Shown piece by piece: positions 18,498-27,288 of a stretch of DNA of 64,000 nt (the stretch's first letter is position 1; the number at the start of each line of letters is the position of its first letter). The position numbers were made by a program, and so were the translations under genes. This stretch comes from an uncultured Pseudomonas sp. (GTDB lineage Bacteria; Pseudomonadota; Gammaproteobacteria; Pseudomonadales; Pseudomonadaceae). The notes beneath the pieces were generated by a model. The model was given only the letters and a program-made list of their open reading frames with translations. It ran no database searches and had not been told where the DNA came from. The DNA lies in the NCBI GenBank assembly GCA_943914515.1, contig CALUCI010000001.1, positions 1-64,000 of the forward strand, given 5' to 3'.

Positions 18498-18818
18498 AAC
18501 CCTTGGGTACGCGACAACGCCCCTGATTGAAAAATCGTCCAGTAAATTTTTTATTGCTCACTACATGCCGTGGAAAGTTGCCTGTTCATTGCGCTGGCTT
18601 GCTGTTTTGGTTGCGCGGTGAATGGTCTGCTATTTACACGGGCTGGCGTGCCGGTTTGCCGTTGGTTTTATTTGAATGAGCGTGGTTTTTTATTCGAGGC
18701 CCGCTCGAAAGTTACCCGTGCCGTAACTTTTTCCGTTGTTTGAAGATTCAGCAGCATTGCCTCGGGTGGCCGGCAAAGGCGACCCGACACACGAACCCAC
18801 CAGGAAAAAGACCAGACA

Positions 18819-20087
18819 ATGAGTTCCACCACGACCCCTGATGTGACCTACGAAGAACTCCACCAGCGCTTTGCCGGAGTGTTTGCCCGCATTGCCGAGA
18901 CGGCCGCAGCCCGCGAGCAGAATCGCGAACTCGCCTTCGATGCCGTCCGCTGGCTGCGCGAAGCCCGCTTCGGCGCCCTGCGTGTACCGGTTGCCCTCGG
19001 CGGGCTGGGAGCGAGCCTGCCGCAACTGTTTCGTTTGCTGGTCGAACTGGGCACGGCGGACTCGAACCTGCCGCAGATATTCCGTGCGCATTTCGGCTTT
19101 GTCGAAGGGCGGCTGTCCAGCCGCGATCAAGCCTCGCGGGATTACTGGCTGGCCAAGGTGGTCGATGGCCAGCTCTGGGGCGCGGCCATGGCCGAGCGAA
19201 CCGCTTCCACCGGCAACTCGGTGGCGCTGAGCGCAGCCAGCCCGGGCAACCCCCAGGCCGGCTGGCTGCTGGATGGCGAGAAGTACTACTGCACCGGCAC
19301 CCTGTATGCGGACTGGATCGCTGCGGTCGCGCTGGAAGGCGACGACTTCGTCAGCGTCGCGGTGCCAACCGATGCCCAGGGCGTGGCGGTCGTGGATGAC
19401 TGGGACGGTTTCGGCCAGCGCCTGACCGGCAGCGGCACCACGCGCTTCAACGCGGTGAAGGTGCCGGACCAGCACATCATCCGCCGCTTCCAGAAGGATG
19501 AAGTCCGCGCCGAGTCGTACCTCACCGCTTACTACCAGTTGTTCCATCTGGCTGCGCTGGCCGGGATTGCCAATGCGGTGCTGCGTGACGCCACCGCGTT
19601 CGTCAAGGGCCGCACCCGCGCCTTCGGTTTTCCGGGCCAGGCCAGTCCCAAGGACGACCCGCTGGTGCAACAGGTGATCGGCCGGCTTTCCAGCCTGGCC
19701 TACTCGGCGCAGACCCAGGTGCTGGCAGTCGCGGAGCTGGTGCAGCAGGTGTACGACGCCGAGCAGGGCGGCTACGCCGAGGAGCAGCACTACACCGAAG
19801 CGGAAGTGCGGACCTTCCAGATCCAGCAGATCGTCCTCGGCCAGGTGCTCGATGCGACCACCTTGCTGTTCGAGGTCGGCGGCGCGTCGGCGACCAGCGA
19901 AAGCCGTCGCCTCGACCGCCACTGGCGCAATGCGCGCACCCTGGCCTCGCACAACCCGGCGATCTACCGCGAGCGCGTATTGGGCAACTACTACCTCAAC
20001 GGCGTGACCCCGGACGCCGCCTGGCTCAGCCAGCAGACCGCCAACGGCCAGACCGGCGCGGCCCGTGACGAGGCGAGCGCCGTATGA
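18819..20087 (+). CDS. SfnB-family sulfur-acquisition oxidoreductase (acyl-CoA dehydrogenase fold)
   Basis: 422 aa flavoprotein of the acyl-CoA dehydrogenase superfamily, in the branch used for desulfurisation (SfnB, DszC-like). Motifs: LREARFGALRVPVALGGLG, LPQIFRAHFGFVE, GEKYYCTGTLYADWIAAVA, GQRLTGSGTTRFNAVKVPD, and the C-terminal FEVGGASATSESRRLDRHWR NART stretch typical of monooxygenase-type members. These enzymes use reduced flavin and oxygen on sulfur compounds such as dimethyl sulfone or sulfur heterocycles, or support the partner monooxygenase. It is the first gene after the sigma-54 promoter, and its stop overlaps the start of the monooxygenase gene (ATGA). The exact substrate is unknown. 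Confidence 0.87.
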   Translation: MSSTTTPDVTYEELHQRFAGVFARIAETAAAREQNRELAFDAVRWLREARFGALRVPVALGGLGASLPQLFRLLVELGTADSNLPQIFRAHFGFVEGRLSSRDQASRDYWLAKVVDGQLWGAAMAERTASTGNSVALSAASPGNPQAGWLLDGEKYYCTGTLYADWIAAVALEGDDFVSVAVPTDAQGVAVVDDWDGFGQRLTGSGTTRFNAVKVPDQHIIRRFQKDEVRAESYLTAYYQLFHLAALAGIANAVLRDATAFVKGRTRAFGFPGQASPKDDPLVQQVIGRLSSLAYSAQTQVLAVAELVQQVYDAEQGGYAEEQHYTEAEVRTFQIQQIVLGQVLDATTLLFEVGGASATSESRRLDRHWRNARTLASHNPAIYRERVLGNYYLNGVTPDAAWLSQQTANGQTGAARDEASAV

Positions 20088-21436
20088 GCAACGCCAACCG
20101 TAGCAACCGCCGCGACGGCCAGATGAACCTGGGCATGAACATGCTCGGCTTCGGCGCGCACCTGGGCGCCTGGCGCAAGGCCGAACTGCCGGCCACCGCC
20201 CACCTGGATATCGAGCATTACCAGAACATCGCGCGGATTTCCGAGCGGGGCTGCCTCGATGCGGTGTTTCTCGCCGACTGGTCGGCGCTGGCCGGCGATG
20301 TCTCGAGCCAGCCGGTCGGCCACCTCGACCCGGCCGTGGTGATGACCGCCGTCGCCACCGCCACCCGCCGCATCGGTCTGATCGCCACCGCCTCGACCAC
20401 CTATAACGACCCGTTCAACATCGCCCGCCGTTTTGCCTCGCTGGACCATGTAAGCCGGGGGCGCACGGCCTGGAACGTGGTCACCAACGCCAGCGACGAT
20501 GCCGCGCAGAACTTCAGCCTGGGCGGGGTGCCGCTGCACGCCGACCGCTATGCGCGGGCCGACGAGTTCATCGACGTCACCCTCAAGCTCTGGGACAGCT
20601 GGGAAGACGACGCGATCATCGGTGATGCCCAGACCGGGCGTTTCGCCGATCCGGCCAAGGTGCGCAGTGTCGATTTCGTCGGCAAGCATTTTTCGGTCAA
20701 AGGCCCGCTGAACGTACCGCGCTCGGCCCAGGGCCATCCGGTGCTGGTGCAGGCGGGCTCTTCGGAAGGCGGCAAGGCGCTGGGCTCGCGGTATGCCGAC
20801 GCGATCTTCACCACCCAGACCACCCTGGATGCCGGCCAGCAGTTCTACCGCGAGATGAAAGAGCGGGCGACACGCTGGGGGCGCAACCCCGCGCACCTGA
20901 AGATCATGCCGGGGTTGTCGACGGTGATCGGCAGCAGCGAAGCCGAAGCGCAGGCCCGCTTCGACGACCTCAACGCCTGGCACGGCGAGCACGGCCTGCT
21001 GGAACTGGTGGCGGGGCGCTTTGGCATTCCGGTCAATGAACTCGACCCGGATGCGCCGCTGCCCTGGGCGCGAATCGGCGCGGTGGCGGATTTCGAGCGC
21101 GGCTCGCAAGGCTTCCTCGAGGCGCAACTGAATCTGGCGCGCCAGGAAAACCTCAGCGTACGCCAGCTTTCGCGGCGGATTCTGGTGGGCCATCGGCTGC
21201 TGGTCGGCACCCCCGAGCAGGTCGCGGACACCCTCGAGCACTGGTTCCTGGCGCACGCGGCCGATGGCTTCAACATCATGCCGGACATGTTCCCGTCGGG
21301 TGTCGAGGTGTTCGTCGATGAAGTGGTGCCGCTGCTGCAAAAGCGCGGGCTGTTTCGCCACGAGTACAGCGGCAGCACCCTGCGCGAGCACCTGGGCCTG
21401 CCGTTTCCCGACAACCAGTACAGCCGCCGCGGCTGA
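20084..21436 (+). CDS. FMN-dependent monooxygenase, NtaA/SnaA/DszA/DmoA type (bacterial luciferase-like)
   Basis: 450 aa. TIM-barrel luciferase-like protein of the NtaA/DmoA group: N-terminal LGMNMLGFGAHLGAWR, LDAVFLADW, ASTTYNDPFNIARRFASLDH, GRTAWNVVTNASDDAAQNF, DRYARADEFIDVTLKLWDSW, HFSVKGPLNVPRSAQGHPVL, QAGSSEGGKALGSRYADAIF and C-terminal DGFNIMPDMFPSGVEVFVDE. Such enzymes take FMNH2 from a separate reductase and cleave C-S or C-N bonds (dimethyl sulfide, dibenzothiophene sulfone, nitrilotriacetate). It is translationally coupled to the SfnB-like gene by a 4-bp overlap and followed by an aldo/keto reductase. No flavin reductase gene is in this operon, so reduced flavin must come from elsewhere. 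Desulfurisation is the favoured role. Confidence 0.9.
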   Translation: MSNANRSNRRDGQMNLGMNMLGFGAHLGAWRKAELPATAHLDIEHYQNIARISERGCLDAVFLADWSALAGDVSSQPVGHLDPAVVMTAVATATRRIGLIATASTTYNDPFNIARRFASLDHVSRGRTAWNVVTNASDDAAQNFSLGGVPLHADRYARADEFIDVTLKLWDSWEDDAIIGDAQTGRFADPAKVRSVDFVGKHFSVKGPLNVPRSAQGHPVLVQAGSSEGGKALGSRYADAIFTTQTTLDAGQQFYREMKERATRWGRNPAHLKIMPGLSTVIGSSEAEAQARFDDLNAWHGEHGLLELVAGRFGIPVNELDPDAPLPWARIGAVADFERGSQGFLEAQLNLARQENLSVRQLSRRILVGHRLLVGTPEQVADTLEHWFLAHAADGFNIMPDMFPSGVEVFVDEVVPLLQKRGLFRHEYSGSTLREHLGLPFPDNQYSRRG

Positions 21437-21457
21437 GGCCGGGCACAAGGATCGAGC

Positions 21458-22510
21458 ATGCGTTATCGCCAATTGGGCAGCAGCGGCATCGAAGTGAGCG
21501 TGTTGGGCCTGGGCACCATGACCTGGGGGCATCAGAACAGCGAAAGCGATGCCCACCAGCAGATCGAACGGGCACTGGCCGCCGGCATCAACCTGATCGA
21601 CACCGCCGAGATGTACCCCACGCCGACCAGCGCCGACACCTGGCGCACCACCGAGCGCTATATCGGCACCTGGCTGGCGGCGAGCAAGCGTCGCGACGAG
21701 GTGGTACTGGCGAGCAAGATCGCCGGGCCGCCGGGCGACCTGCGTACCCAGCAGCACATTCGTGGCGGCCTCAGCCGGCATGACCGGGCCAACATCGTCG
21801 AAGCGCTGGACGGCAGTCTCAAGCGCTTGCAGACCGATTATCTGGACCTTTACCAGTTGCACTGGCCCGACCGTAAAACCAACAATTTCGGCCAGCGCGA
21901 ATACGCCGGGCAGGACGATGCCGAGAGCATCGCCATCGAGGAAACCCTGGCGGTGCTGGCGGAACAGGTGCAGGCCGGCAAGGTGCGGCATATCGGCGTG
22001 TCCAACGAAACGCCGTGGGGCGTGGCCGAGTTTCTCAAGCACAGCGAGCGCCTCGGCCTGCCGCGCATCGTCAGCGTGCAGAACCCCTACAGCCTGCTCA
22101 ATCGCCTGTATGAGGGCGGCCTGTCCGAGTTCAGCCACCGCGAAGGCGTCAGCCTGCTGGCCTACTCGCCGCTGGCGTTCGGTGCCCTGACCGGCAAATA
22201 CCTCGGTGGCGCCCGGCCCGAAGGCTCGCGGCTGTCGTCGCTGTACCGGACCTTCAATCGCTACGACAGCGCCTCGGCGCAGGAAGCCATCGCCGCTTAT
22301 GTGCAGATTGCCCGGCAGCACGACCTGACCCCGGCGCAACTGGCGCTGGCCTACGTCATCAGCAAACCCTTTGTCGCCAGCGCCCTCACCGGGCAGACCA
22401 GCCTGGCGCAGCTCGAAGAAAACCTCGGCGCACTGGAGGTCAGCCTGGACGATGAAATCAACGCCCGGATCCAGGCGATTCATCAGCACATCCCCAATCC
22501 AGCGCCCTGA
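21458..22510 (+). CDS. NADP(H)-dependent aldo/keto reductase (Tas-like)
   Basis: 350 aa. The catalytic tetrad is visible at Asp48, Tyr53, Lys87 and His136 (in NLIDTAEMY, LASKIAG and LYQLHWPDR). The Tas-like insert TPTSADTWRTTERYIGTWL and the loop around NFGQREYAG are also present, and GVSNETPWGVAEFL follows. It probably reduces the aldehyde or ketone released when the operon's monooxygenase splits a sulfur compound, using NADPH in the cytosol. It lies 21 bp after the monooxygenase gene with AAGGA before the ATG, and 15 bp before a second SfnB-like gene. The detoxification role is inferred from context. Confidence 0.88.
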   Translation: MRYRQLGSSGIEVSVLGLGTMTWGHQNSESDAHQQIERALAAGINLIDTAEMYPTPTSADTWRTTERYIGTWLAASKRRDEVVLASKIAGPPGDLRTQQHIRGGLSRHDRANIVEALDGSLKRLQTDYLDLYQLHWPDRKTNNFGQREYAGQDDAESIAIEETLAVLAEQVQAGKVRHIGVSNETPWGVAEFLKHSERLGLPRIVSVQNPYSLLNRLYEGGLSEFSHREGVSLLAYSPLAFGALTGKYLGGARPEGSRLSSLYRTFNRYDSASAQEAIAAYVQIARQHDLTPAQLALAYVISKPFVASALTGQTSLAQLEENLGALEVSLDDEINARIQAIHQHIPNPAP

Positions 22511-22525
22511 ACACAAGGAATCGTC

Positions 22526-23734
22526 ATGAGTAGCTTGTCTGCTGTACCTCCCACCGCCAGCGTCACCCTCGAACAGCTCACGGCCCGTATCGAGCGGCTG
22601 CTGCCGGACATCGGCGCCGGTGCCGCGCAGCGTGAACGCGAGCGGCAACTGCCTTACGAAGCCGTGGCGCAGATCGCCGCAACCGGACTGTTTGCGGCGC
22701 GGATTCCACGCAGCCACGGCGGTGCCGGCGCCTCGGTCAAGGACGTGATCGGCCTGCTGCTGCGTATCGCCTCGGTCGACTCCAACGTCGCCCAGGCACT
22801 GCGCCCGGGCTTCGGCTTTCTCGAAGGCATCCTGGCGTCGCGCGCCGACGGTGCCGATGCCGAGCGTGAACGCTGGTTCGCGCGCTATCTGCAGGGCGCG
22901 GTGGTCGGCAATGCCGGCTGGGAAGTCGGTGGCGCCAGCGGCACCATCAATGCCCGCATCGTCCGCGACGGCGACCACTACCGGGCCAGCGGCAGCAAGT
23001 TCTACAGCACCGGCGCGCTGTATGCCGACTGGGTCAGCGCCATGGCGCTGGATGAAAACGAACAGCCGGTCACCTTCATCATTCCCCGCGACCGCAAAGG
23101 CCTGGAACTGCTCGACGATTTCGATGCCATGGGTCAGCGCCTGACCGCCAGCGGCACCACCCGTTTGCATGATGTGGTGGTCGAGCCTGACGAGATCTGC
23201 ACGCGGATCATCGAGGACGGCAAGCGCACCATTGTCACGCCATTCCTGCAGTTGTTCCTGGCGGCGGTGGAAGCCGGCATTGCCCGCAATGCGCTGAACG
23301 ACGCGGTGAGCTTCGCCAACCAGCATGCGCGGCCGATCAAGCACAGCACCGCCAGCCGTTCGGTGGACGATCCGTATGTGCAGTTCAGTGTCGGCGAGGT
23401 CTCGGCCCGGGCGTTCACTGCCGAAGCCGTGGTATTGCGCGCGGCCGAGTCGATCGACCGGGCGTGGGCAGCGGGGCTGGATACGGTGTTGGTGGATCAG
23501 GCCGCCGTGGAGGTCGCCCAGGCCCAGTACATCGCTGCGGAGTCTGCACTGAAGGCGGCAGAGCTGATCTTCGACGTCGGCGGTGCTTCCACCACCGGGC
23601 GCGGCCACAACCTCGACCGCCACTGGCGCAACGCCCGCACCGTGGCCAACCACAACCCGCGGCAGTGGAAAGCGGCGGCGGTGGGCGCCTGGCAGCTCAG
23701 CGGCACGCCACCGCCGATGTCCGGGCTGTTCTGA
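22526..23734 (+). CDS. SfnB-family acyl-CoA-dehydrogenase-like oxidoreductase (second copy)
   Basis: 402 aa paralogue of the protein encoded at 18819, with the same order of motifs: FAARIPRSHGGAGASVKDV, GSKFYSTGALYADWVSAMA, GQRLTASGTTRLHDVVVEPD, and FDVGGASTTGRGHNLDRHWR followed by NARTVANHNPRQWK. The partner domain differs enough that the two probably do not have the same substrate; they could be two steps of a sulfoxidation pathway or two subunits. AAGGA precedes the ATG 15 bp after the aldo/keto reductase gene. It is the last gene of the operon and is convergent with a LysR gene 7 bp away. Confidence 0.87.
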   Translation: MSSLSAVPPTASVTLEQLTARIERLLPDIGAGAAQRERERQLPYEAVAQIAATGLFAARIPRSHGGAGASVKDVIGLLLRIASVDSNVAQALRPGFGFLEGILASRADGADAERERWFARYLQGAVVGNAGWEVGGASGTINARIVRDGDHYRASGSKFYSTGALYADWVSAMALDENEQPVTFIIPRDRKGLELLDDFDAMGQRLTASGTTRLHDVVVEPDEICTRIIEDGKRTIVTPFLQLFLAAVEAGIARNALNDAVSFANQHARPIKHSTASRSVDDPYVQFSVGEVSARAFTAEAVVLRAAESIDRAWAAGLDTVLVDQAAVEVAQAQYIAAESALKAAELIFDVGGASTTGRGHNLDRHWRNARTVANHNPRQWKAAAVGAWQLSGTPPPMSGLF

Positions 23735-23741
23735 TGGCGCG

Positions 23742-24662
23742 TCACTGCGCAGCGGGCGTCCAGTACGGCGGGTCGCCAAAGTGCTCGGCAAAGAACTCGA
23801 TGAAGGCGCGGACCTTTTTCGAATGGCGGCGATTGGGCAGGTAGACCGCGTGGACCGCGCTGTCTTCGTTGTTGACGTGGGCTTTCCACTCCGGCAACAC
23901 CACCTGCAAGCGCCCGGCGTCGACATCGGCGCCGACCAGCCAGTCGGCGATCAGCAGCAGGCCCATGCCGTTGAGCGCCGCCTCGCGCAGCACCAGCGAG
24001 TTGTTGGCCCGCAGCGGGCCGCTGACCCGCACGCTTTCTTCACTGCGACCGCTGAAATGCCAGACGGCGCTGCTGCGGTTGTAGGCGAAGGTCAGGCAGG
24101 CGTGTTCGGCCAGATCAGCCGGCGTGCGCGGCGCCGGGTGCCGACGCAGGTACTCGGGGCTGGCGCAGAGCAGGCGGTGGTGCGGGGCGAGGCGGCGGGC
24201 GATGACATCCGGCGCGTCGACGTTGCCGAGGCGGATGGCCAGATCGAGACGCTGTTCGGCCAGGTCTTCCACTTCATCGGACAGCAGCAGCTCCAGGCTG
24301 ATGCCGGGATAACGGGCGATGAACGCCGGCAGAGCAGGGGAGATGTGCAACTGGCCGAACGCAACCGGCAGGCTGACCCGCAGATGGCCGCGGGGCGGGC
24401 CCTGGGATTCGCTGGCTTCGAGGTTGGCGCTTTCCAGGTCGGCGAGCAGCCGTACGGCGTGGGCGTAATAGGTTTCGCCGGTGCTGGTCAGGCTGACGCC
24501 ACGGGTGGTCCGGGTCAGCAGGCGGGTGCCGAGGTGTTCTTCCAGGGCGTCGACCTGCCGGGTGACCGACGAGGTGACCACACCCATCTGCCGCCCGGCG
24601 GCGGCAAAACCACCGGCGTCGACGGTGGTCACAAAGGCCTTGAGGCCGGCGAAGCTGTCCAT
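23742..24662 (-). CDS. LysR-family transcriptional regulator
   Basis: 306 aa. N-terminal winged helix-turn-helix residues 1-60 (FVTTVDAGGFAAAGRQM, SSVTRQVDALEEHLG, LLTRTTRGVSLT), then a substrate-binding domain beginning PRGHLRVSLPVAFGQLHISP, typical of the CrgA/DsdC-like subgroup that often controls a neighbouring transporter or oxidoreductase. It is convergent with the sulfur operon and divergent from an MFS gene at 24945 across a spacer with a REPIN and a strong hairpin. The divergent MFS gene is the more likely target, following the common LysR arrangement. Inducer unknown. Confidence 0.9.
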   Translation of the reverse strand: MDSFAGLKAFVTTVDAGGFAAAGRQMGVVTSSVTRQVDALEEHLGTRLLTRTTRGVSLTSTGETYYAHAVRLLADLESANLEASESQGPPRGHLRVSLPVAFGQLHISPALPAFIARYPGISLELLLSDEVEDLAEQRLDLAIRLGNVDAPDVIARRLAPHHRLLCASPEYLRRHPAPRTPADLAEHACLTFAYNRSSAVWHFSGRSEESVRVSGPLRANNSLVLREAALNGMGLLLIADWLVGADVDAGRLQVVLPEWKAHVNNEDSAVHAVYLPNRRHSKKVRAFIEFFAEHFGDPPYWTPAAQ

Positions 24663-24737
24663 CGGTATTCACCATTGCGTTGGCTGCAACGTTCTATCGT
24701 ACGCCCCTCGGGCTGTGATGGCCGGTCGGGCAAACCT

Positions 24738-24827
24738 CGTGGGAGCCGGCGTTGCCGGCGATGAGGCCAGCAAAAACAACCACAGCGTTACGCCTGGCCT
24801 CATCGCCGGCAACACCGGCTCCCACAA
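24738..24827. repeat. REPIN (two inverted REP copies)
   Basis: CGTGGGAGCCGGCGTTGCCG from 24738 (continuing GCGATGAGGCCAG) faces CTGGCCTCATCGCCGGCAAC (continuing ACCGGCTCCCAC, to 24824). The arms match over more than 20 bases, so this is the best preserved REPIN in the window. It sits between the LysR and MFS genes. Confidence 0.9.
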
Positions 24828-24868
24828 GGGCAATGCATCGTTGCGTTTTACGCAACGATGCATTGCCC
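24828..24868. promoter_or_regulatory. Perfect 18-bp stem, 5-nt loop, between divergent lysR and MFS genes
   Basis: Arm GGGCAATGCATCGTTGCG (24828-24845), loop TTTTA, and exact reverse complement at 24851-24868. It directly abuts the REPIN but is not a REP sequence. The inner TTGCG-TTTTA-CGCAA is a LysR-type dyad in size and position (77 bp before the MFS start), so operator is the first guess; an RNA hairpin is the alternative. Confidence 0.5.
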
Positions 24869-24944
24869 CGCAAGCGGATTCTGCCCGTCACGCTGGCGCC
24901 CTAACCTTGCATCCTCACTCCGATCCACCTGCTGAGGTTCCGAC

Positions 24945-26165
24945 ATGTCTGTTGGCCATCGCGCTGTAAACACCCCGCAAGCCCTGCCTGCCGGCACCAC
25001 GCCGGTGCTGTCCACGGCGCTGGTGATCTTCCTGGCGTTCTGCTGTGGCGCCGCGGTCGCCAATCTGTATTACGCCCAGCCCATCGTCGAAATGATCGCG
25101 CCGGCCATCGGTCTGTCCTCGGCCAACGCCAGCCTGATCGTCGCCCTGACCCAGTTCGGCTATGCGCTGGGCCTGCTGTTTCTGGTGCCGCTCGCCGACC
25201 TGCTGGAAAACCGCCGCCTGCTGGTGGGCTTCACTCTGGCGGTGGCGACCTGCCTGGCCGCGGCGGCGCTGAGCCAGACACCTTCGTTGTTTCTGCTCTG
25301 CTCGCTGCTGATCGGCCTGACCTCGGTGGCGGTGCAGATTCTCGTCCCGCTCGCCGCGCACATGGCGCCGGAAGCCTCGCGCGGCCGGGTCGTGGGCAAC
25401 ATCATGAGCGGTCTGTTGCTCGGCATCCTGCTGTCGCGCCCGCTGGCCAGCACCCTGGCCGAGGCGTTCGGCTGGCGCAGTGTGTTCTACAGCGCGGCGG
25501 CGCTGATGGTGGTGATGGCGCTGGTGATGGAGTGGCTGTTGCCGCTGCGCGTGCCGAGCCACAAGGCCAGTTACCCGGCGCTGATTGCCTCGGTGTTCGG
25601 TCTGGCCCGTCGTCATGCGCTGCTGCGTGAGCGTTCGCTGTACCAGGGCTTGTTGTTTGCCAGTTTCAGCAGCTTCTGGACCATCGCCCCCATCGAGTTG
25701 ATTCGCCGCTACGGCTTCAGCCAGAACGAGGTCGCCCTGTTTGCGCTGGTAGGGGCGGTGGGCGCGATTGCCGCACCCATCGCCGGGCGTCTGGCCGACG
25801 CTGGCCACAGTCTGCGCGGCACGCTGGTGGCACTGCTGTTGGCGCCGCTGGCGCTGTTGGTCGCGGCGTTGCCGGGGGCAGGCTGGTGGTGGATGGTGGT
25901 CTGCGCGGTGCTGCTGGACTTTGCCGTACAACTGAACATGGTGCTTGGCCAGCGCGAGGTGTATGCCCTCGACGCCAACAGCCGGGCCCGGCTGAACGCG
26001 GTGTACATGACCAGTATCTTCGTCGGCGGCGCCCTCGGTTCATTGCTTGCCAGCCCGCTGTACGAGCATCTGGGCTGGGCCGGGTTCGTGCTGGCCGGCG
26101 CATTGCCGCCGGTGCTGGCCTTGTTGCTGTTCATCGTCCGCCAGCGCCGCGCAGACGCTATTTGA
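24945..26165 (+). CDS. MFS transporter, YgaY-like exporter
   Basis: 406 aa, twelve predicted transmembrane helices. TM1 contains AANLYYAQP-like residues (AVANLYYAQPIVEMIAPAIG) characteristic of the YgaY/YnfM-type exporters; the loop between TM2 and TM3 has VPLADLLENRRLL, and TM5 follows RGRVVGNIMSGLLLGILLSR. Such proteins are usually drug or metabolite effluxers energised by protons. It is divergent from the lysR gene at 24662 and therefore probably under its control. GAGG precedes the ATG. Its 3' end overlaps the convergent reductase gene by 8 bp. Confidence 0.87.
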   Translation: MSVGHRAVNTPQALPAGTTPVLSTALVIFLAFCCGAAVANLYYAQPIVEMIAPAIGLSSANASLIVALTQFGYALGLLFLVPLADLLENRRLLVGFTLAVATCLAAAALSQTPSLFLLCSLLIGLTSVAVQILVPLAAHMAPEASRGRVVGNIMSGLLLGILLSRPLASTLAEAFGWRSVFYSAAALMVVMALVMEWLLPLRVPSHKASYPALIASVFGLARRHALLRERSLYQGLLFASFSSFWTIAPIELIRRYGFSQNEVALFALVGAVGAIAAPIAGRLADAGHSLRGTLVALLLAPLALLVAALPGAGWWWMVVCAVLLDFAVQLNMVLGQREVYALDANSRARLNAVYMTSIFVGGALGSLLASPLYEHLGWAGFVLAGALPPVLALLLFIVRQRRADAI

Positions 26166-27288
26166 AGTCCGCCTGCATCTGGGTGGCGATGCTGACGCCA
26201 GCCGACGACCTGACACACACCGCCAGGTAATCGGTAAAGCGTGGCGGGATGGCGATGCCTTCGTTGATCAGGCGGCTGTTGTCGAACAGATAGTTGAGGT
26301 CGGCGAAGCCGCTGTAGAGGCGCAGGGCACGCAGTACCAGGCGCGGGTTGGCCGGGCCGATGCGGGACTCGAAGCTGCCGGCCAGTTCCTTGAGGTTTTC
26401 CACGCCGATCTTGCGATAGCGCTCGCCCACGGGCGTGGCGCCATTGGCGAGGGCGAAGGCTTCATCGATTTCGGCGAAGGTGCACGCCGCCAGGTGACCG
26501 GCGGAGATGTGGTAGAGGTCGTGCTTCAGGTGTGGCTTGAGGGTCAGGCCGATCAGCGCTTCGGCGCAATAGTCGACGGGGATCACGTCGATCTGCTCGT
26601 CAAGCCCGCAGGTGAAGCTCTCCAGGGCGAAGCCCATGCGAAACACCCAGAAGATGCTGCCCGACGCCTGGCAGCCCAGTGTGCGGTGGCCCACCACGAT
26701 AGATGGCCGCGCGACCACCAGGGGCAACCCCGGCAGTTCTTCGCTCAGCCGCCGCTCGATTTCGGCCTTGGAGGCGGTGTAGTCCACCAGTTGCTCGTCT
26801 TCACGGGGAAACGCCCAGGATTCGCTGATGGGCGACTCCTGCTGCGGGCCGCAGCACATTGCCGTACCGACGTGCAGAAAGCGTTTCAGGCGTTTGGAAC
26901 GGCTCATGACCTCGGCGAAGGCGAACGTACCTTCGACGTTCACTGGCCAGATGGTCGGGTTCTTCGAGAACGAGGCGACCGCGGCGCAATTGATCACCCG
27001 CTCGATCTGCATCAGGCGCAGGGATTCCCGTGGCAGCCAGGTGGTGTCGAGGAAGTCGCCGCAGATGATTTGTTGCGGGCTCAGGGCCAGGCGTTCGGCT
27101 TCGCCGACACCGTGGTCGCGCAGGTTGTCGCGCAACCGTTCAAGGCCTTGTTCGCGGGTTTGGGCGCGAACCAGAAACGACAGGTTGCGGCCCTGGCCGT
27201 CGGCGATCAGTCGAGCGGTGACAGCCCCGCCGAGAAAGCCGGTGGCGCCGGTAACGAGAATGGAGTCAAGCGCATGGGTCGAAGTCAT
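26158..27288 (-). CDS. NAD(P)-dependent reductase, thioester-reductase-like (extended SDR, NAD_binding_4)
   Basis: 376 aa. Extended short-chain dehydrogenase: TGATGFLG (13-20) for NAD(P) binding, CAAVASFSKNP, VNVEGTFAFAE, and the catalytic Y170-T-A-S-K174. This branch includes the terminal reductase domains of nonribosomal peptide synthetases and carboxylic acid reductases, and fatty acyl-CoA reductases. Here it is a stand-alone protein, with no acyl carrier or adenylation gene nearby, so the natural substrate is unknown. It is convergent with the MFS gene (8-bp overlap) and has a long upstream spacer with a perfect 15-bp dyad at 27423. Confidence 0.82.
   Translation of the reverse strand: MTSTHALDSILVTGATGFLGGAVTARLIADGQGRNLSFLVRAQTREQGLERLRDNLRDHGVGEAERLALSPQQIICGDFLDTTWLPRESLRLMQIERVINCAAVASFSKNPTIWPVNVEGTFAFAEVMSRSKRLKRFLHVGTAMCCGPQQESPISESWAFPREDEQLVDYTASKAEIERRLSEELPGLPLVVARPSIVVGHRTLGCQASGSIFWVFRMGFALESFTCGLDEQIDVIPVDYCAEALIGLTLKPHLKHDLYHISAGHLAACTFAEIDEAFALANGATPVGERYRKIGVENLKELAGSFESRIGPANPRLVLRALRLYSGFADLNYLFDNSRLINEGIAIPPRFTDYLAVCVRSSAGVSIATQMQADFK

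Noticed and set aside
18642..18660. Second sigma-54-like sequence (TGGCGTGCCGGTTTGCC)
   Set aside because: GG and GC are 11 bases apart, not 10, so it does not meet the strict spacing of sigma-54 promoters.
19991..23926. Very long minus-strand open frame (over 1300 codons) antisense to the sulfur operon
   Set aside because: It mirrors the real plus-strand genes codon by codon, its translation is rich in Arg/Gly/Ala/His without domains, and the plus-strand proteins have clear family motifs. Such mirrors are common in high-GC genomes.
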